Source of the DNA: Pseudomonadota bacterium
GTDB taxonomy: Bacteria; Bdellovibrionota; Bacteriovoracia; Bacteriovoracales; Bacteriovoracaceae
Assembly (NCBI GenBank): GCA_027486525.1
Contig: JAIXOY010000143.1
Coordinates: forward strand, 1-42,229
DNA length: 42,229 nt
Direction: 5' to 3'
Part shown: in pieces, positions 32,204 through 39,112 of the stretch
Position numbering within the stretch: position 1 is the stretch's first letter
How the letters are laid out: each line of letters starts with the position of its first letter
The notes under the pieces: generated by a model
The model's input: the letters and a program-made list of their open reading frames with translations, nothing else
What the model was told of the DNA's origin: nothing
The model's database searches: none
Position numbers and translations under genes: made by a program

Positions 32204-32989
32204 ATGATTAGCATTAAATCTGCCCGCGAAATTGAACTCATGCGCGAAACGAGCCTCCTGGCCGCGAAGACTCTGCGCTTCATTGAAGACAAGCTCAAGC
32301 CCGGCATGAGCACCGAAGAGATCAACCAGCTCTGCCACGAGTACATCATCAAGCGCGAGGCGATTCCCGCGCCGCTCAATTACCACGGTTTCCCGAAGAG
32401 TATTTGTACCTCAAAAAACGAAGTCATCTGCCACGGTATTCCCTCTGCAAAAGACATCATCCGCGATGGTGATATTCTAAACATCGATGTGACGACGAAG
32501 TACAAAGGCTTTCACGGCGACACCAATCGCACTTACCTGATCGGAAATGTGCGCCCGGAAATCACTCGCATGGTCGAACGCACCTACCAGTGCATGATGG
32601 CGGGCATCGCCGTCTGTCGTCCCGGTGTGCGCATCGGTGACATCGGCGCGGTCATCGAGGAGATGGCCCACGACTACGGCTACTCGGTGGTGCAAGAGTA
32701 CTGCGGCCACGGCATCGGGCGTGAGTTCCACGAAGAGCCGCAGATCCTGCACTACGGAAAACGCGGCACCGGAGTTGAGATGAAGCCCGGCATGACGTTC
32801 ACCGTTGAGCCGATGATTAATTTTGGGAAGCGCCACTGCCGCTTGCTGGAAGACAAGTGGACGGTGGTCACAAAAGACAAGTCCTGGTCGGCGCAGTTCG
32901 AGCACACCATCCTCATTACTGAAGACGGCCATGAAATTCTCACGCAGGTGCCCGACAGTGCCTGGAGTGCGGCCGATAACCAGATATGA
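32204..32989 (+). CDS. map: Methionine aminopeptidase type I
   Basis: Removes the initiator methionine from nascent proteins. The 261-residue size fits type Ia enzymes. Metal ligands are visible: Asp in LNIDVTTKYKG, Asp in FHGDTNRTY, His in CGHGIGREFHEEP, Glu in FTVEPMI and Glu in AQFEHTILIT. YHGFPKSICTSKNEVICHGIP holds the substrate-side His. There is no N-terminal zinc-finger extension. It overlaps the NifU-like gene by ATGA. Confidence 0.96.
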   Translation: MISIKSAREIELMRETSLLAAKTLRFIEDKLKPGMSTEEINQLCHEYIIKREAIPAPLNYHGFPKSICTSKNEVICHGIPSAKDIIRDGDILNIDVTTKYKGFHGDTNRTYLIGNVRPEITRMVERTYQCMMAGIAVCRPGVRIGDIGAVIEEMAHDYGYSVVQEYCGHGIGREFHEEPQILHYGKRGTGVEMKPGMTFTVEPMINFGKRHCRLLEDKWTVVTKDKSWSAQFEHTILITEDGHEILTQVPDSAWSAADNQI

Positions 32990-33705
32990 TCACCGTCACC
33001 CATGGCGACTCGTCTCTAACGCTGCAACTTGATGATCAGCAGCGTGTGCTCGCAGCCCATTCCCTCAATGATGACGACGTTCTCATGTGGCTCTGTCGCT
33101 GGCTCCCGGGACGCAGTATTCAAGAGGCGCAAGAAGTCGCTGGCGAAGAGCTGCTGCTCGCGCATCCTTTGTGGGGTCTCCAGCAGGCCCGCCTAGTGGA
33201 CACGCTTTTGAAAGACGTGCTCTATCGCACCCATCGCAAAGTTGAAGTCAGCGGTGTCGTCATTTGTCGCTGTCGCAACGTGACTCGTGAAACCATTCGT
33301 GACGCCATCAATACGGATCCCACCATGGCGCGGGAAGACCTCACGATCATGTGCAAGGCCGGCTCAGGTTGCGGGTCTTGCATTGGTGATCTTGAGAAGA
33401 TGCTTGCAGACGCGCGGCCGAAGGCGAAACGTTGGCATAATGAGGCGCACTCACACTGGGTGCTACTGCTGCAGGATTCTCTTGAACGATGGCAGACCCG
33501 TAATACGCAGTATCCCCCCATGACGATCAAAAGTTTTCAAGAAGGGGTCGTCCGTGTTCACGTGACGGGAAGTCTCACGGCCGATCAAGAATGGGATCTC
33601 GTGGCTGCGTTGAGCGATTATTGGGCGGAAGGTTTTCCGGCGGCCTTGTCTGTTTTCTTAGATTTCTCTTTGGCACAAACGGCGAAGATTTCATCCGAGC
33701 GCTGA
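32986..33705 (+). CDS. NifU-like protein retaining only the BFD [2Fe-2S] domain cysteines
   Basis: A 239-residue protein. The middle (about 90-140) is a clear BFD-like [2Fe-2S] domain: VICRCRN (Cys94, Cys96) then CKAGSGCGSC (Cys123, Cys129, Cys132). The N-terminal 85 residues look like an IscU/NifU scaffold domain (WLPGRSIQEAQEVAGEELLLAHPLWGLQQARLVDTLLKDVL) without its three cysteines. The C-terminal 60 (EGVVRVHVTGSLTADQEWDLVAAL) recall an Nfu domain without CxxC. The order matches Azotobacter-type NifU. A role in Fe-S assembly or iron/redox sensing is likely but altered. Translationally coupled to map. The last 88 bases overlap the convergent gene. Confidence 0.72.
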   Translation: MITVTHGDSSLTLQLDDQQRVLAAHSLNDDDVLMWLCRWLPGRSIQEAQEVAGEELLLAHPLWGLQQARLVDTLLKDVLYRTHRKVEVSGVVICRCRNVTRETIRDAINTDPTMAREDLTIMCKAGSGCGSCIGDLEKMLADARPKAKRWHNEAHSHWVLLLQDSLERWQTRNTQYPPMTIKSFQEGVVRVHVTGSLTADQEWDLVAALSDYWAEGFPAALSVFLDFSLAQTAKISSER

Positions 33706-34235
33706 ACACCCGCAAAAATTTTCGTCAGCCGTGATTTCTTATTGGTGATCTTCGAGAGGTCCATTTCTTCTTGGAGCACTTTCACTTCTTCATTCAACTT
33801 CTTCAGGCTCGGGATGTGTTTTTCCAAGCAATCCGGCGTCGGTGCTTCGGCCTGGAGGGCAGCGAGAAAATTGAGCAGCATCTCCGGCGCGGCCTGGGCC
33901 ATCTCTTTCATCAACTCGCGGGTCAGTCCCGTCGAGCCCGTCTTAATCACATACCATCCGTTAGGATCGAGCAGCATGGCCTCGAGGAGATGAATCGAGC
34001 TGCGTTCCATTTTTTTACAAACTTGATTCAGCAGTGCCGGTGTTCCGTCGACGCCCTGGGTTTGTAGCAATTCAGAGATGAGACGTTGGTTTAGGTCGTA
34101 GAAGGCACCGCTGGCCTTTTGCTTATGAAAGCTCTTTTCTTGTGCACCCAAACACACCAAAAGGCGTGAGGCGGGGCGAGGGGAGCGACCCCAGGCTGAC
34201 ACGGTGAGAAGAGTGAAGACGAGAATCCAACGCAT
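33618..34235 (-). CDS. Exported helical protein of unknown function
   Basis: A 205-residue protein with signal peptide MRWILVFTLLTVSAWG and a helical mature part containing four cysteines (LLVCLG, QVCKKM, DCLEKH, VCAKEK). The tail is Lys-rich. No family recognised. Its 3' end overlaps the NifU-like gene by 88 bases in antisense; the overlapped codons include FAVCAKEKSKKT, so real 3' coding may extend through it. It starts 49 bp from the divergent tatC; no clear ribosome site. Confidence 0.68.
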   Translation of the reverse strand: MRWILVFTLLTVSAWGRSPRPASRLLVCLGAQEKSFHKQKASGAFYDLNQRLISELLQTQGVDGTPALLNQVCKKMERSSIHLLEAMLLDPNGWYVIKTGSTGLTRELMKEMAQAAPEMLLNFLAALQAEAPTPDCLEKHIPSLKKLNEEVKVLQEEMDLSKITNKKSRLTKIFAGVQRSDEIFAVCAKEKSKKTDKAAGKPSAQ

Positions 34236-34284
34236 GGGGAAATTCTAGCATGATTTTCTTAGGGGTGTATGACAGAATGGCCCT

Positions 34285-35022
34285 ATGAGAGAAATGACCC
34301 TGATGGAGCACCTGGAAGAGCTACGCACCCGCCTGGTGCGCATGGTGATCATCGTCGCGGTCGCCTTTGGCTTTTGCTATTCCCAGAGTGCATTGATCTC
34401 CGAGTTCCTTTTGGTGCCCCTGCGGGCCGCCATGAACGGCGTCGGCAAGGTCGTCTTCACTGGATTGCTGGATAAGGTCCTCGCCGAGTTTCAAATTGCT
34501 TTTTGGAGTGCCATTTTCGTCGCCTCGCCCTTTCTTTTCCGAGAAGTTTGGATGTTCATTCGCCCGGGTCTTCATGACCACGAGGCCCGCGCGGTAAAAC
34601 CATTCATTTTTGTCGGTTTCCTGCTCTTCATCGCCGGTGTTTCTTTTGGTTACTTCGTGATCTTTCCCTTCACCTTCAAAACACTGATGGCGTACGGCGT
34701 GCAAGACGTCGAAGCCATGATGAATCTCAAAGACTACTTGCTTCTCGCTTCGAAGATCTTGGTCTTTCTGGGACTGCTGTTTCAGTTGCCTAATATTTTG
34801 CTGATTTTAGGGTTCATGGAAATCGTCACGGCCCCCAGCCTGCGATCCATGCGCCGCTACCTCTACGTGGGCTTTTCTGTGTTCGCCGCCATCGTGACAC
34901 CGACTCCCGACATCATGAGCATGATGGTGGTGTGGATCCCCATGATCGTGCTGTTTGAGATTGGAGTGATTGGTGTCGCTTTCATAGTACACCCGTACTT
35001 GAAACGTAAGTATATGCCTTAA
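34285..35022 (+). CDS. tatC: Sec-independent protein translocase TatC
   Basis: Core receptor of the twin-arginine export pathway in the inner membrane. At 245 residues it has six predicted transmembrane helices and the family N-terminus MTLMEHLEELRTRL. The first periplasmic loop and helix 2 show FREVWMFIRPGL, and later AIVTPTPDIMSMM is the conserved TPTPD motif. No tatA or tatB is next to it in this window; a 54-residue single-pass protein follows but does not look like TatA. Confidence 0.96.
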   Translation: MREMTLMEHLEELRTRLVRMVIIVAVAFGFCYSQSALISEFLLVPLRAAMNGVGKVVFTGLLDKVLAEFQIAFWSAIFVASPFLFREVWMFIRPGLHDHEARAVKPFIFVGFLLFIAGVSFGYFVIFPFTFKTLMAYGVQDVEAMMNLKDYLLLASKILVFLGLLFQLPNILLILGFMEIVTAPSLRSMRRYLYVGFSVFAAIVTPTPDIMSMMVVWIPMIVLFEIGVIGVAFIVHPYLKRKYMP

Positions 35023-35072
35023 CAGCTAAACTGATTTTAGTTTTCGTGCTGTTTTGCCGATAGAACCTGCTC

Positions 35073-35237
35073 ATGTCCAATCCCCAAGACCAAGAAGAAA
35101 AACCCAGCCTCTTTGCCCGTTTTGTCGTCGCCGTGGCGTGGCTCGTGCTCTTTTCTTCTGCGGCGATCTTTGTGATGACCACCGCCCAGCCGGAGTTGGT
35201 GGACGGGGTCGCGAAAAAAATTCTTCGACGTCAGTAG
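35073..35237 (+). CDS. Small single-pass membrane protein downstream of tatC
   Basis: A 54-residue open frame: hydrophilic N-terminus MSNPQDQEEKPSLFARF, one membrane helix (VVAVAWLVLFSSAAIFVM, about 18-36), and a basic C-terminus ending KKILRRQ. It lies 50 bp after tatC in the same direction. The ribosome site is weak. It lacks the FG-hinge and amphipathic helix order of TatA, so I do not call it that. Its end overlaps the convergent gene at 35231 by 7 bases. Confidence 0.5.
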   Translation: MSNPQDQEEKPSLFARFVVAVAWLVLFSSAAIFVMTTAQPELVDGVAKKILRRQ

Positions 35238-35575
35238 TTCGCCGTCCACATGTGAAGGTGCTTGAAGAAGTCCTTCGCCTCATGAATCATCATGGCTTTC
35301 GTCGGATGGGCTGCCATCGGACGAACCCCTTTGATCGCCTGGGCCAGTTTACCGTGGTGATTTAATTCGCAATGGTGCTTGAACTCGTCCTTGGCCACGC
35401 CTGGACCCATGATCATAAGTTCATCGGCATTTTTGAGGTCCTCAGCGACCACGTGATAAAACTTTGCCGTGCCATCGTGCGAACCGGCCTTGAATGTTTT
35501 TTCTTCCAGACCAGTTGCAGTGAACTTGTAGATATAAGCATACTGATGATCGAGCCAGAGCGCGTAGTGGGCCAT
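35231..35575 (-). CDS. eRF1/pelota-domain-like (translational machinery protein family) small protein
   Basis: A 114-residue cytoplasmic protein. MAHYALWLDHQYAYIYKF at the start, HVVAEDLKNADELMIMGPGVAKDEFKHH in the middle and HPTKAMMIHEAKDFFKHLH at the end match the small bacterial proteins usually named translational machinery protein, related to the C-terminal domain of eRF1/pelota. A role in ribosome rescue or stress is inferred from the fold only. AAGGAG five bases before ATG 35575 fixes the start. Confidence 0.65.
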   Translation of the reverse strand: MAHYALWLDHQYAYIYKFTATGLEEKTFKAGSHDGTAKFYHVVAEDLKNADELMIMGPGVAKDEFKHHCELNHHGKLAQAIKGVRPMAAHPTKAMMIHEAKDFFKHLHMWTANY

Positions 35576-35652
35576 AGGATCTCCTTGGTTAGTGTACAAC
35601 CATCCTAATTCGCGCCCAACGGTCACAAAATGTTCGGCATTAGACCTCCACC

Positions 35653-35664
35653 TGATCTTGCTCA
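35653..35664. promoter_or_regulatory. FNR-type site for the mono-heme cytochrome gene
   Basis: TGA-TCTTGC-TCA, centre 35658.5. GACAAT at 35687-35692 is a plausible -10, putting the centre about 40.5 bp before the start point, the position used by FNR/CRP class II activators. Confidence 0.5.
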
Positions 35665-35711
35665 TGTTTTAACGGCTCATCTCTGAGACAATAAGCCAAA
35701 GAGGGGTCCCT

Positions 35712-36809
35712 ATGAAATTGATCTTGGCCATGTTGTCGCTCTTGGCTCTGAACGCGTTTGCTACACCACTGCGAGATAGCATGGGGGAGGCGGGGAAAAT
35801 TCTCACGTCACTGCTTAACCGGGCTTCGTCCGAGGAGCGCTTTTCTCGTAAAGCTGATGCGGAGCTTGTGAGAGCGGAGCTGGAGCGCCTGGATAAGCTG
35901 TTTCGTGAGAACGAAGTGCACTTTAAAAACAAAACGCTAACCCCCGAGCTCAAAGCTCTTCAAGGATTAGTGAGAGAAGCGCTCGAAGCCCATCAGCGAG
36001 GACGCTTGGGCCTCGCACGGCAGATGGTGCGTGGTTTACCTGCTCTCTGTCTTTCGTGCCATTCACAGGACCAGTTCCATGCGTGGGTCTATCGAACCAA
36101 GGACCTCGACGGAGTGTCGACGCTTGAGAAGGCGGAGTTCGCCTTGGCCACTCGGCGCCCCGAGGAGGCACGTCTCCTTTTGGTGTCCTACTTCGCAGAC
36201 AAAACTCAGCGAAGCGATGAGGAAATCATTAAGGCCATCCGTCTTGAGATGCAAATTGGTCTCTGGCAAGAGCGCTCGCTTGCGCAGATCGAAAAGGACG
36301 TACTTAAGCACATGGACCAGTACTCACAGCGGCAGATGGTCATACGCCAAGTGAGTGGCTGGGCGAAAGGCCTGGCGCTCGCAAAGAATATTTTGAAGAC
36401 TCCGGTCAAGAGTGTCCTCCAATGGCCTGCCATCATGAAGAAAGCTTTCGGTGATAGTGAGCCGAGCCTGGGGCTCATGGCGCCCCCCGATGATGAAGCA
36501 CTCTTCATGTGCTTTCGCCAAGAACTCCATCGGTTGCTCCGAGCGAATCCGAAAGCAGAGGACAGGCCTTGGCTCTACTACTGGCTGTCGTGGACAGAGA
36601 AGGGCATCGGGCACGATTATTTGTATTCTTTAGGTGATGGTTACCTTCGGATCTGCATGGACCAATGGCCCAAATCTCCCGCTGCTAGAAAATGCTACGA
36701 CGAGTTCAAGTCTTACACGGAATTCGCGTACAGCGGCTCGGCTGGGACGTCGATCCCCGCGGATGTGCAAGCAGAGCTGGATTCTTATCGACGGAAAGTG
36801 GGCCGCTAG
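35712..36809 (+). CDS. Periplasmic c-type cytochrome, mono-heme
   Basis: A 365-residue exported protein (signal peptide MKLILAMLSLLALNAFA). One heme motif, CLSCHS, at about residues 113-118 follows a helical region that ends MVRGLPAL, a four-helix cytochrome-like arrangement. The rest (about 130-365) is helical with scattered cysteines and no recognised family. It could donate or relay electrons to the cbb3 oxidase encoded 5 kb away. An FNR-type site lies 48 bp before the start codon. The stop overlaps that of the next gene through CTAG. Confidence 0.75.
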   Translation: MKLILAMLSLLALNAFATPLRDSMGEAGKILTSLLNRASSEERFSRKADAELVRAELERLDKLFRENEVHFKNKTLTPELKALQGLVREALEAHQRGRLGLARQMVRGLPALCLSCHSQDQFHAWVYRTKDLDGVSTLEKAEFALATRRPEEARLLLVSYFADKTQRSDEEIIKAIRLEMQIGLWQERSLAQIEKDVLKHMDQYSQRQMVIRQVSGWAKGLALAKNILKTPVKSVLQWPAIMKKAFGDSEPSLGLMAPPDDEALFMCFRQELHRLLRANPKAEDRPWLYYWLSWTEKGIGHDYLYSLGDGYLRICMDQWPKSPAARKCYDEFKSYTEFAYSGSAGTSIPADVQAELDSYRRKVGR

Positions 36810-37114
36810 ACGGTGAGCAGGAATTGCTCAACTTCTGTGCGCGTGATGAGCCAGATCCGCGATCCCGCTAGGATCTTAGCTGAAGCCTTCGCCGGCGTTT
36901 GAAGTGACATCTCGTTCAGGAAATAAAGTCCGAGAGCCGAGCAGTCTTTGTAGAGCTTGCCCTCGAAGCTGAAGCGAATCGTCCCGGAGTGGAGCCAGAC
37001 GGCCGTCATGGGAATTTGCTTCGGATAGAGCAGCACCATGTCCTGGCGCAGGTGATGGATCCTTGCTTTCGCTTGGAGGTAGTCGCTAAGTGGTTGAGGG
37101 GTCAGAACTTCCAT
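36806..37114 (-). CDS. Stand-alone cyclic-nucleotide-binding-like domain protein
   Basis: A 102-residue protein formed only by a CAP_ED-like beta-barrel domain (LLYPKQIPMTAVWLHSGTIRFSFEGKLYKDCSALGLYFLNEM, then a helix with TRTEVEQFL). No DNA-binding helix-turn-helix follows. It lies directly downstream of the FNR-type regulator in the same direction and has its own FNR-type site. The predicted start point falls on the A of its ATG, so the mRNA may be leaderless, which fits the lack of a ribosome site. It may modulate the regulator or sense a small ligand. Confidence 0.72.
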   Translation of the reverse strand: MEVLTPQPLSDYLQAKARIHHLRQDMVLLYPKQIPMTAVWLHSGTIRFSFEGKLYKDCSALGLYFLNEMSLQTPAKASAKILAGSRIWLITRTEVEQFLLTV

Positions 37115-37149
37115 GACTTAAATCTAAGCTACAATGGCCGACATAAAAA

Positions 37150-37161
37150 TGACCTAGATCA
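37150..37161. promoter_or_regulatory. FNR-type site for the cyclic-nucleotide-domain gene
   Basis: TGA-CCTAGA-TCA, centre 37155.5, immediately after the regulator gene stop. Minus-strand TAGATT (plus 37121-37126) fits as -10 with start at 37114, exactly 41.5 bp from the centre. Confidence 0.6.
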
Positions 37162-37162
37162 G

Positions 37163-37882
37163 CTAGAGACCTGCACTTAGCTTTAGTGCCTTCGTATCGA
37201 CGAGAATGAGCGTTTTGCCGTCTTGCTCGATCACGCCCTCGTCGCGCAGCTGAGAGATCTCACGGATGAGAGTTTCGGTGGCGACGCCCAGCATGCTCGC
37301 CATGTCTTCCCGGGACAGCTGGATCCCGAGGCGACGGCCTTCCTTGCTATCACTGCCGTAGCGCTCGGCTAAGTCGAGCAGCATGTAAGCCACTCGCTCT
37401 CGCACGTTCTTGCTTTGGAAGCCATTGACACGATCCTGGAGCGCCGCCATGTCCTTCGCGATATGGGCGAGGAGTTCCATGGCGCAGGAATTCTCTTCTT
37501 TCACGAGTTTCTGCAAAAACACACGATCCAGAAAGCAGATCTTCGTTTCTTCGAGCGCCGTCGCGGTGACGTCATTCACGCCGTTGAGCACGATGTGTTG
37601 GAAGCCGATGAGGTCGCCGGGCCCGGCAATCCGAAGCATCGTCTCTTTGCCATTCTCGCTGGTCTTCGTGAGTTTCACTTTGCCTTCTGAGATGCAGTAG
37701 ACACCGAAGGCAGGGTTGCCTTCGTGAAAGAGGACCTGACCGCGCTTAAACGCATTCATGATCTTGTGGTCGGAGACCTCGTTGAGGCTCGCCTCTTCAA
37801 GTTTACAGAAGATGCTCTTGTCGCGGTTGTCACAGTTACTACAGTCAACTTTGGGTGCTTTCACTTTCTTGCTCCTGATCAT
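37163..37882 (-). CDS. FNR-type Crp/Fnr family transcription regulator
   Basis: A 239-residue regulator. N-terminal cysteines CSNC...C (Cys14, Cys17, Cys26) plus Cys116 (TKICFLD) match the four ligands of the E. coli FNR [4Fe-4S] cluster in spacing (third-to-fourth gap 90 here, 93 in E. coli), so oxygen sensing is expected. Then a cNMP-type barrel (about 40-150), a long dimer helix and a winged helix-turn-helix (LSREDMASMLGVATETLIREISQLRDEGVI) whose recognition helix keeps the Glu and Arg (ETLIR) that read the TGA core in CRP/FNR. A palindromic TGA-N6-TCA site upstream predicts autoregulation. The leader would be about 5 bases; the frame is open further upstream but ATG 37882 begins the conserved region. 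Confidence 0.93.
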   Translation of the reverse strand: MIRSKKVKAPKVDCSNCDNRDKSIFCKLEEASLNEVSDHKIMNAFKRGQVLFHEGNPAFGVYCISEGKVKLTKTSENGKETMLRIAGPGDLIGFQHIVLNGVNDVTATALEETKICFLDRVFLQKLVKEENSCAMELLAHIAKDMAALQDRVNGFQSKNVRERVAYMLLDLAERYGSDSKEGRRLGIQLSREDMASMLGVATETLIREISQLRDEGVIEQDGKTLILVDTKALKLSAGL

Positions 37883-37916
37883 GTCCTGGGATGAGCTTAC
37901 ACCCCCTCGCAACACG

Positions 37917-37940
37917 AAAACCTGACCTAGCTCAGGTTTT
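37917..37940. promoter_or_regulatory. FNR-type palindrome before the FNR-type gene itself
   Basis: AAAACCTGA-CCTAGC-TCAGGTTTT, a perfect 9-bp inverted repeat with a 6-bp centre holding TGA-N6-TCA (37923-37934). Minus-strand TAAGCT (plus 37894-37899) is a possible -10 that places the centre at about -41.5 for the regulator gene. Confidence 0.7.
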
Positions 37941-37996
37941 ATCCTGAATCTTTTCAATTGAAACAGATGGGACGAATAAACACCAGTCAAGAAAAC

Positions 37997-38008
37997 TGAG
38001 CTGGATCA
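37997..38008. promoter_or_regulatory. FNR-type site for the CBS-pair gene
   Basis: TGA-GCTGGA-TCA, centre 38002.5. TAACAT at 38031-38036 fits as -10 (start near 38043), so the centre is about 40.5 bp upstream. Confidence 0.55.
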
Positions 38009-38055
38009 TGGAAATTGGGCTTAGCACAGCTAACATGGCTTTACAGGAGAAACCC

Positions 38056-38496
38056 ATGAACCTAAACGAACTTACAATTGAAGAATTTACCAGCCCCGCA
38101 CCCATGATCGTTCATCCTGGGACGGGGGTCGACGAGGCCTTCTCTCTCATGCAGCGTGCAAACGTGCGCCATCTTCCCGTGGAACTCGAAGGGGAGGTCG
38201 TTGGAATTGTTTCGGATCGTGACCTCCGGCCATTCCTTCATCGGAACTGGAGCATTTGCATCACGGTCACTGATGTCATGCAACGTTCCGTCCTCAGCGT
38301 GCCAGAGACACTGCCTCTGGGTGATGCCGCGTTTCTCATGTCCAAGAATAAGGTGGGCTCGCTCCTCGTCGTGGATGACAATGGCAAACTCTCTGGTATT
38401 TTCACCACCACCGATGCGCTCAACGTCTTAGTGGAGCTCATGCTGCCCGAAGCGGGCCGGGAATTGCGAGAGCGATTTCTTGAGGAGCAACTCTAA
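38056..38496 (+). CDS. CBS-domain pair protein
   Basis: A 146-residue cytoplasmic protein made of two CBS domains: first about 10-65 (PMIVHPGTGVDEAFSLMQRANVRHLPVELEGEVVGIVSDRDLRPF), second about 75-130 (SVLSVPETLPLGDAAFLMSKNKVGSLLVVDDNGKLSGIFTTTDALNVL). CBS pairs bind adenine nucleotides. No catalytic domain is attached. AGGAG six bases before ATG 38056 fixes the start. It is convergent with the universal stress gene and predicted to be FNR-controlled; similar CBS/Usp pairs are common in microaerobic regulons. Confidence 0.92.
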   Translation: MNLNELTIEEFTSPAPMIVHPGTGVDEAFSLMQRANVRHLPVELEGEVVGIVSDRDLRPFLHRNWSICITVTDVMQRSVLSVPETLPLGDAAFLMSKNKVGSLLVVDDNGKLSGIFTTTDALNVLVELMLPEAGRELRERFLEEQL

Positions 38497-38508
38497 GCTG
38501 CTCCTCAA
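38480..38508. terminator. Bidirectional hairpin between CBS and usp genes
   Basis: TTGAGGAGCA at 38480-38489 pairs perfectly with TGCTCCTCAA at 38499-38508 around a 9-base loop that contains the CBS gene stop codon (38494-38496). There is no clear T-run on either side, so it may end or stabilise transcripts from both convergent genes without being a classical intrinsic terminator. Confidence 0.5.
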
Positions 38509-38516
38509 GGTTGCGC

Positions 38517-38957
38517 TTACGGCCTAAGGACGAGCAAGTTACAGGGTGCTTCTTTCATCATTTTCGTGGCGAAGCTCGAGGTGAAGAGACCCTTGAATCC
38601 CTTGATCCCGCGGGTACCCACCACGAGGAGTTGCGCGTTGCTCTGCTTCAGGTAATGCACCATCTCTTCGCCTTCATCGAGGGCGAGTAAGACGTGCACC
38701 TGTGAGACGCCACGCACTTCCTGCGGCAAGCAGGTGAAGACTTCTTTTCGGATGAACTCACTGAAGCTCTCCCGCATCGCACTGAACTGCTCCGGTGTGG
38801 GATACTCTCTCGCGACCATCAGATCTTCTGCGTACACGATCCGATTCACGATGTGGACGAAATCGATGGGGCCCTCGTCCACGTGCCGAGCTTTAAGCCA
38901 GTGCTTAATGCTTTCAAGAGTGGGACCTTCCAAAGGACAAGCAACAACAGTTTTCAT
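38517..38957 (-). CDS. Universal stress protein (UspA family)
   Basis: A 146-residue single Usp domain. The ATP-type motif is visible near the end: VVGTRGIKGFKGLFTSSFATKMM (G-x2-G-x-G... S/T spacing), followed by APCNLLVLRP. The N-terminus MKTVVACPLEGPTLESI is the usual first strand. GGAGG five bases before the ATG. It has an FNR-type site at about -40.5, consistent with a role in low-oxygen adaptation. Confidence 0.92.
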   Translation of the reverse strand: MKTVVACPLEGPTLESIKHWLKARHVDEGPIDFVHIVNRIVYAEDLMVAREYPTPEQFSAMRESFSEFIRKEVFTCLPQEVRGVSQVHVLLALDEGEEMVHYLKQSNAQLLVVGTRGIKGFKGLFTSSFATKMMKEAPCNLLVLRP

Positions 38958-39002
38958 AGATACCTCCAGGCCCCAGCATATACCTTTCGCGTGCGTGAGA
39001 CA

Positions 39003-39014
39003 TGACTTAGCTCA
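39003..39014. promoter_or_regulatory. FNR-type site for the usp gene
   Basis: TGA-CTTAGC-TCA within ATGACTTAGCTCAT, centre 39008.5. Minus-strand TATGCT (plus 38975-38980) as -10 gives a start near 38968, 40.5 bp from the centre. Confidence 0.6.
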
Positions 39015-39035
39015 TCTTCTTAAATTTCGAAAATA

Positions 39036-39047
39036 TGACGCTGCTCA
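39036..39047. promoter_or_regulatory. FNR-type site for the ccoI-ccoS-ccoN operon
   Basis: TGA-CGCTGC-TCA, centre 39041.5, 33 bp from the preceding site. ATTAAT at 39070-39075 could be the -10 (start near 39082, 40.5 bp away). The spacer is less like the other five, so confidence is lower. Confidence 0.45.
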
Positions 39048-39112
39048 TGTTTTCGATTCCAACCTCATGATTAATTAAGCCTACCGAGGTAAGTAATCAC
39101 GAAAGGTGGCTT

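Noticed and set aside
35021-35055. Possible terminator after tatC (AACAGC pairing with GCTGTT, then T4)
   Set aside because: The stem is only 6 bp around a 21-base loop, and the small membrane protein gene follows closely; too weak to call.
35023-35237. tatA or tatB next to tatC
   Set aside because: The small protein lacks the FG hinge and following amphipathic helix of TatA/TatB.
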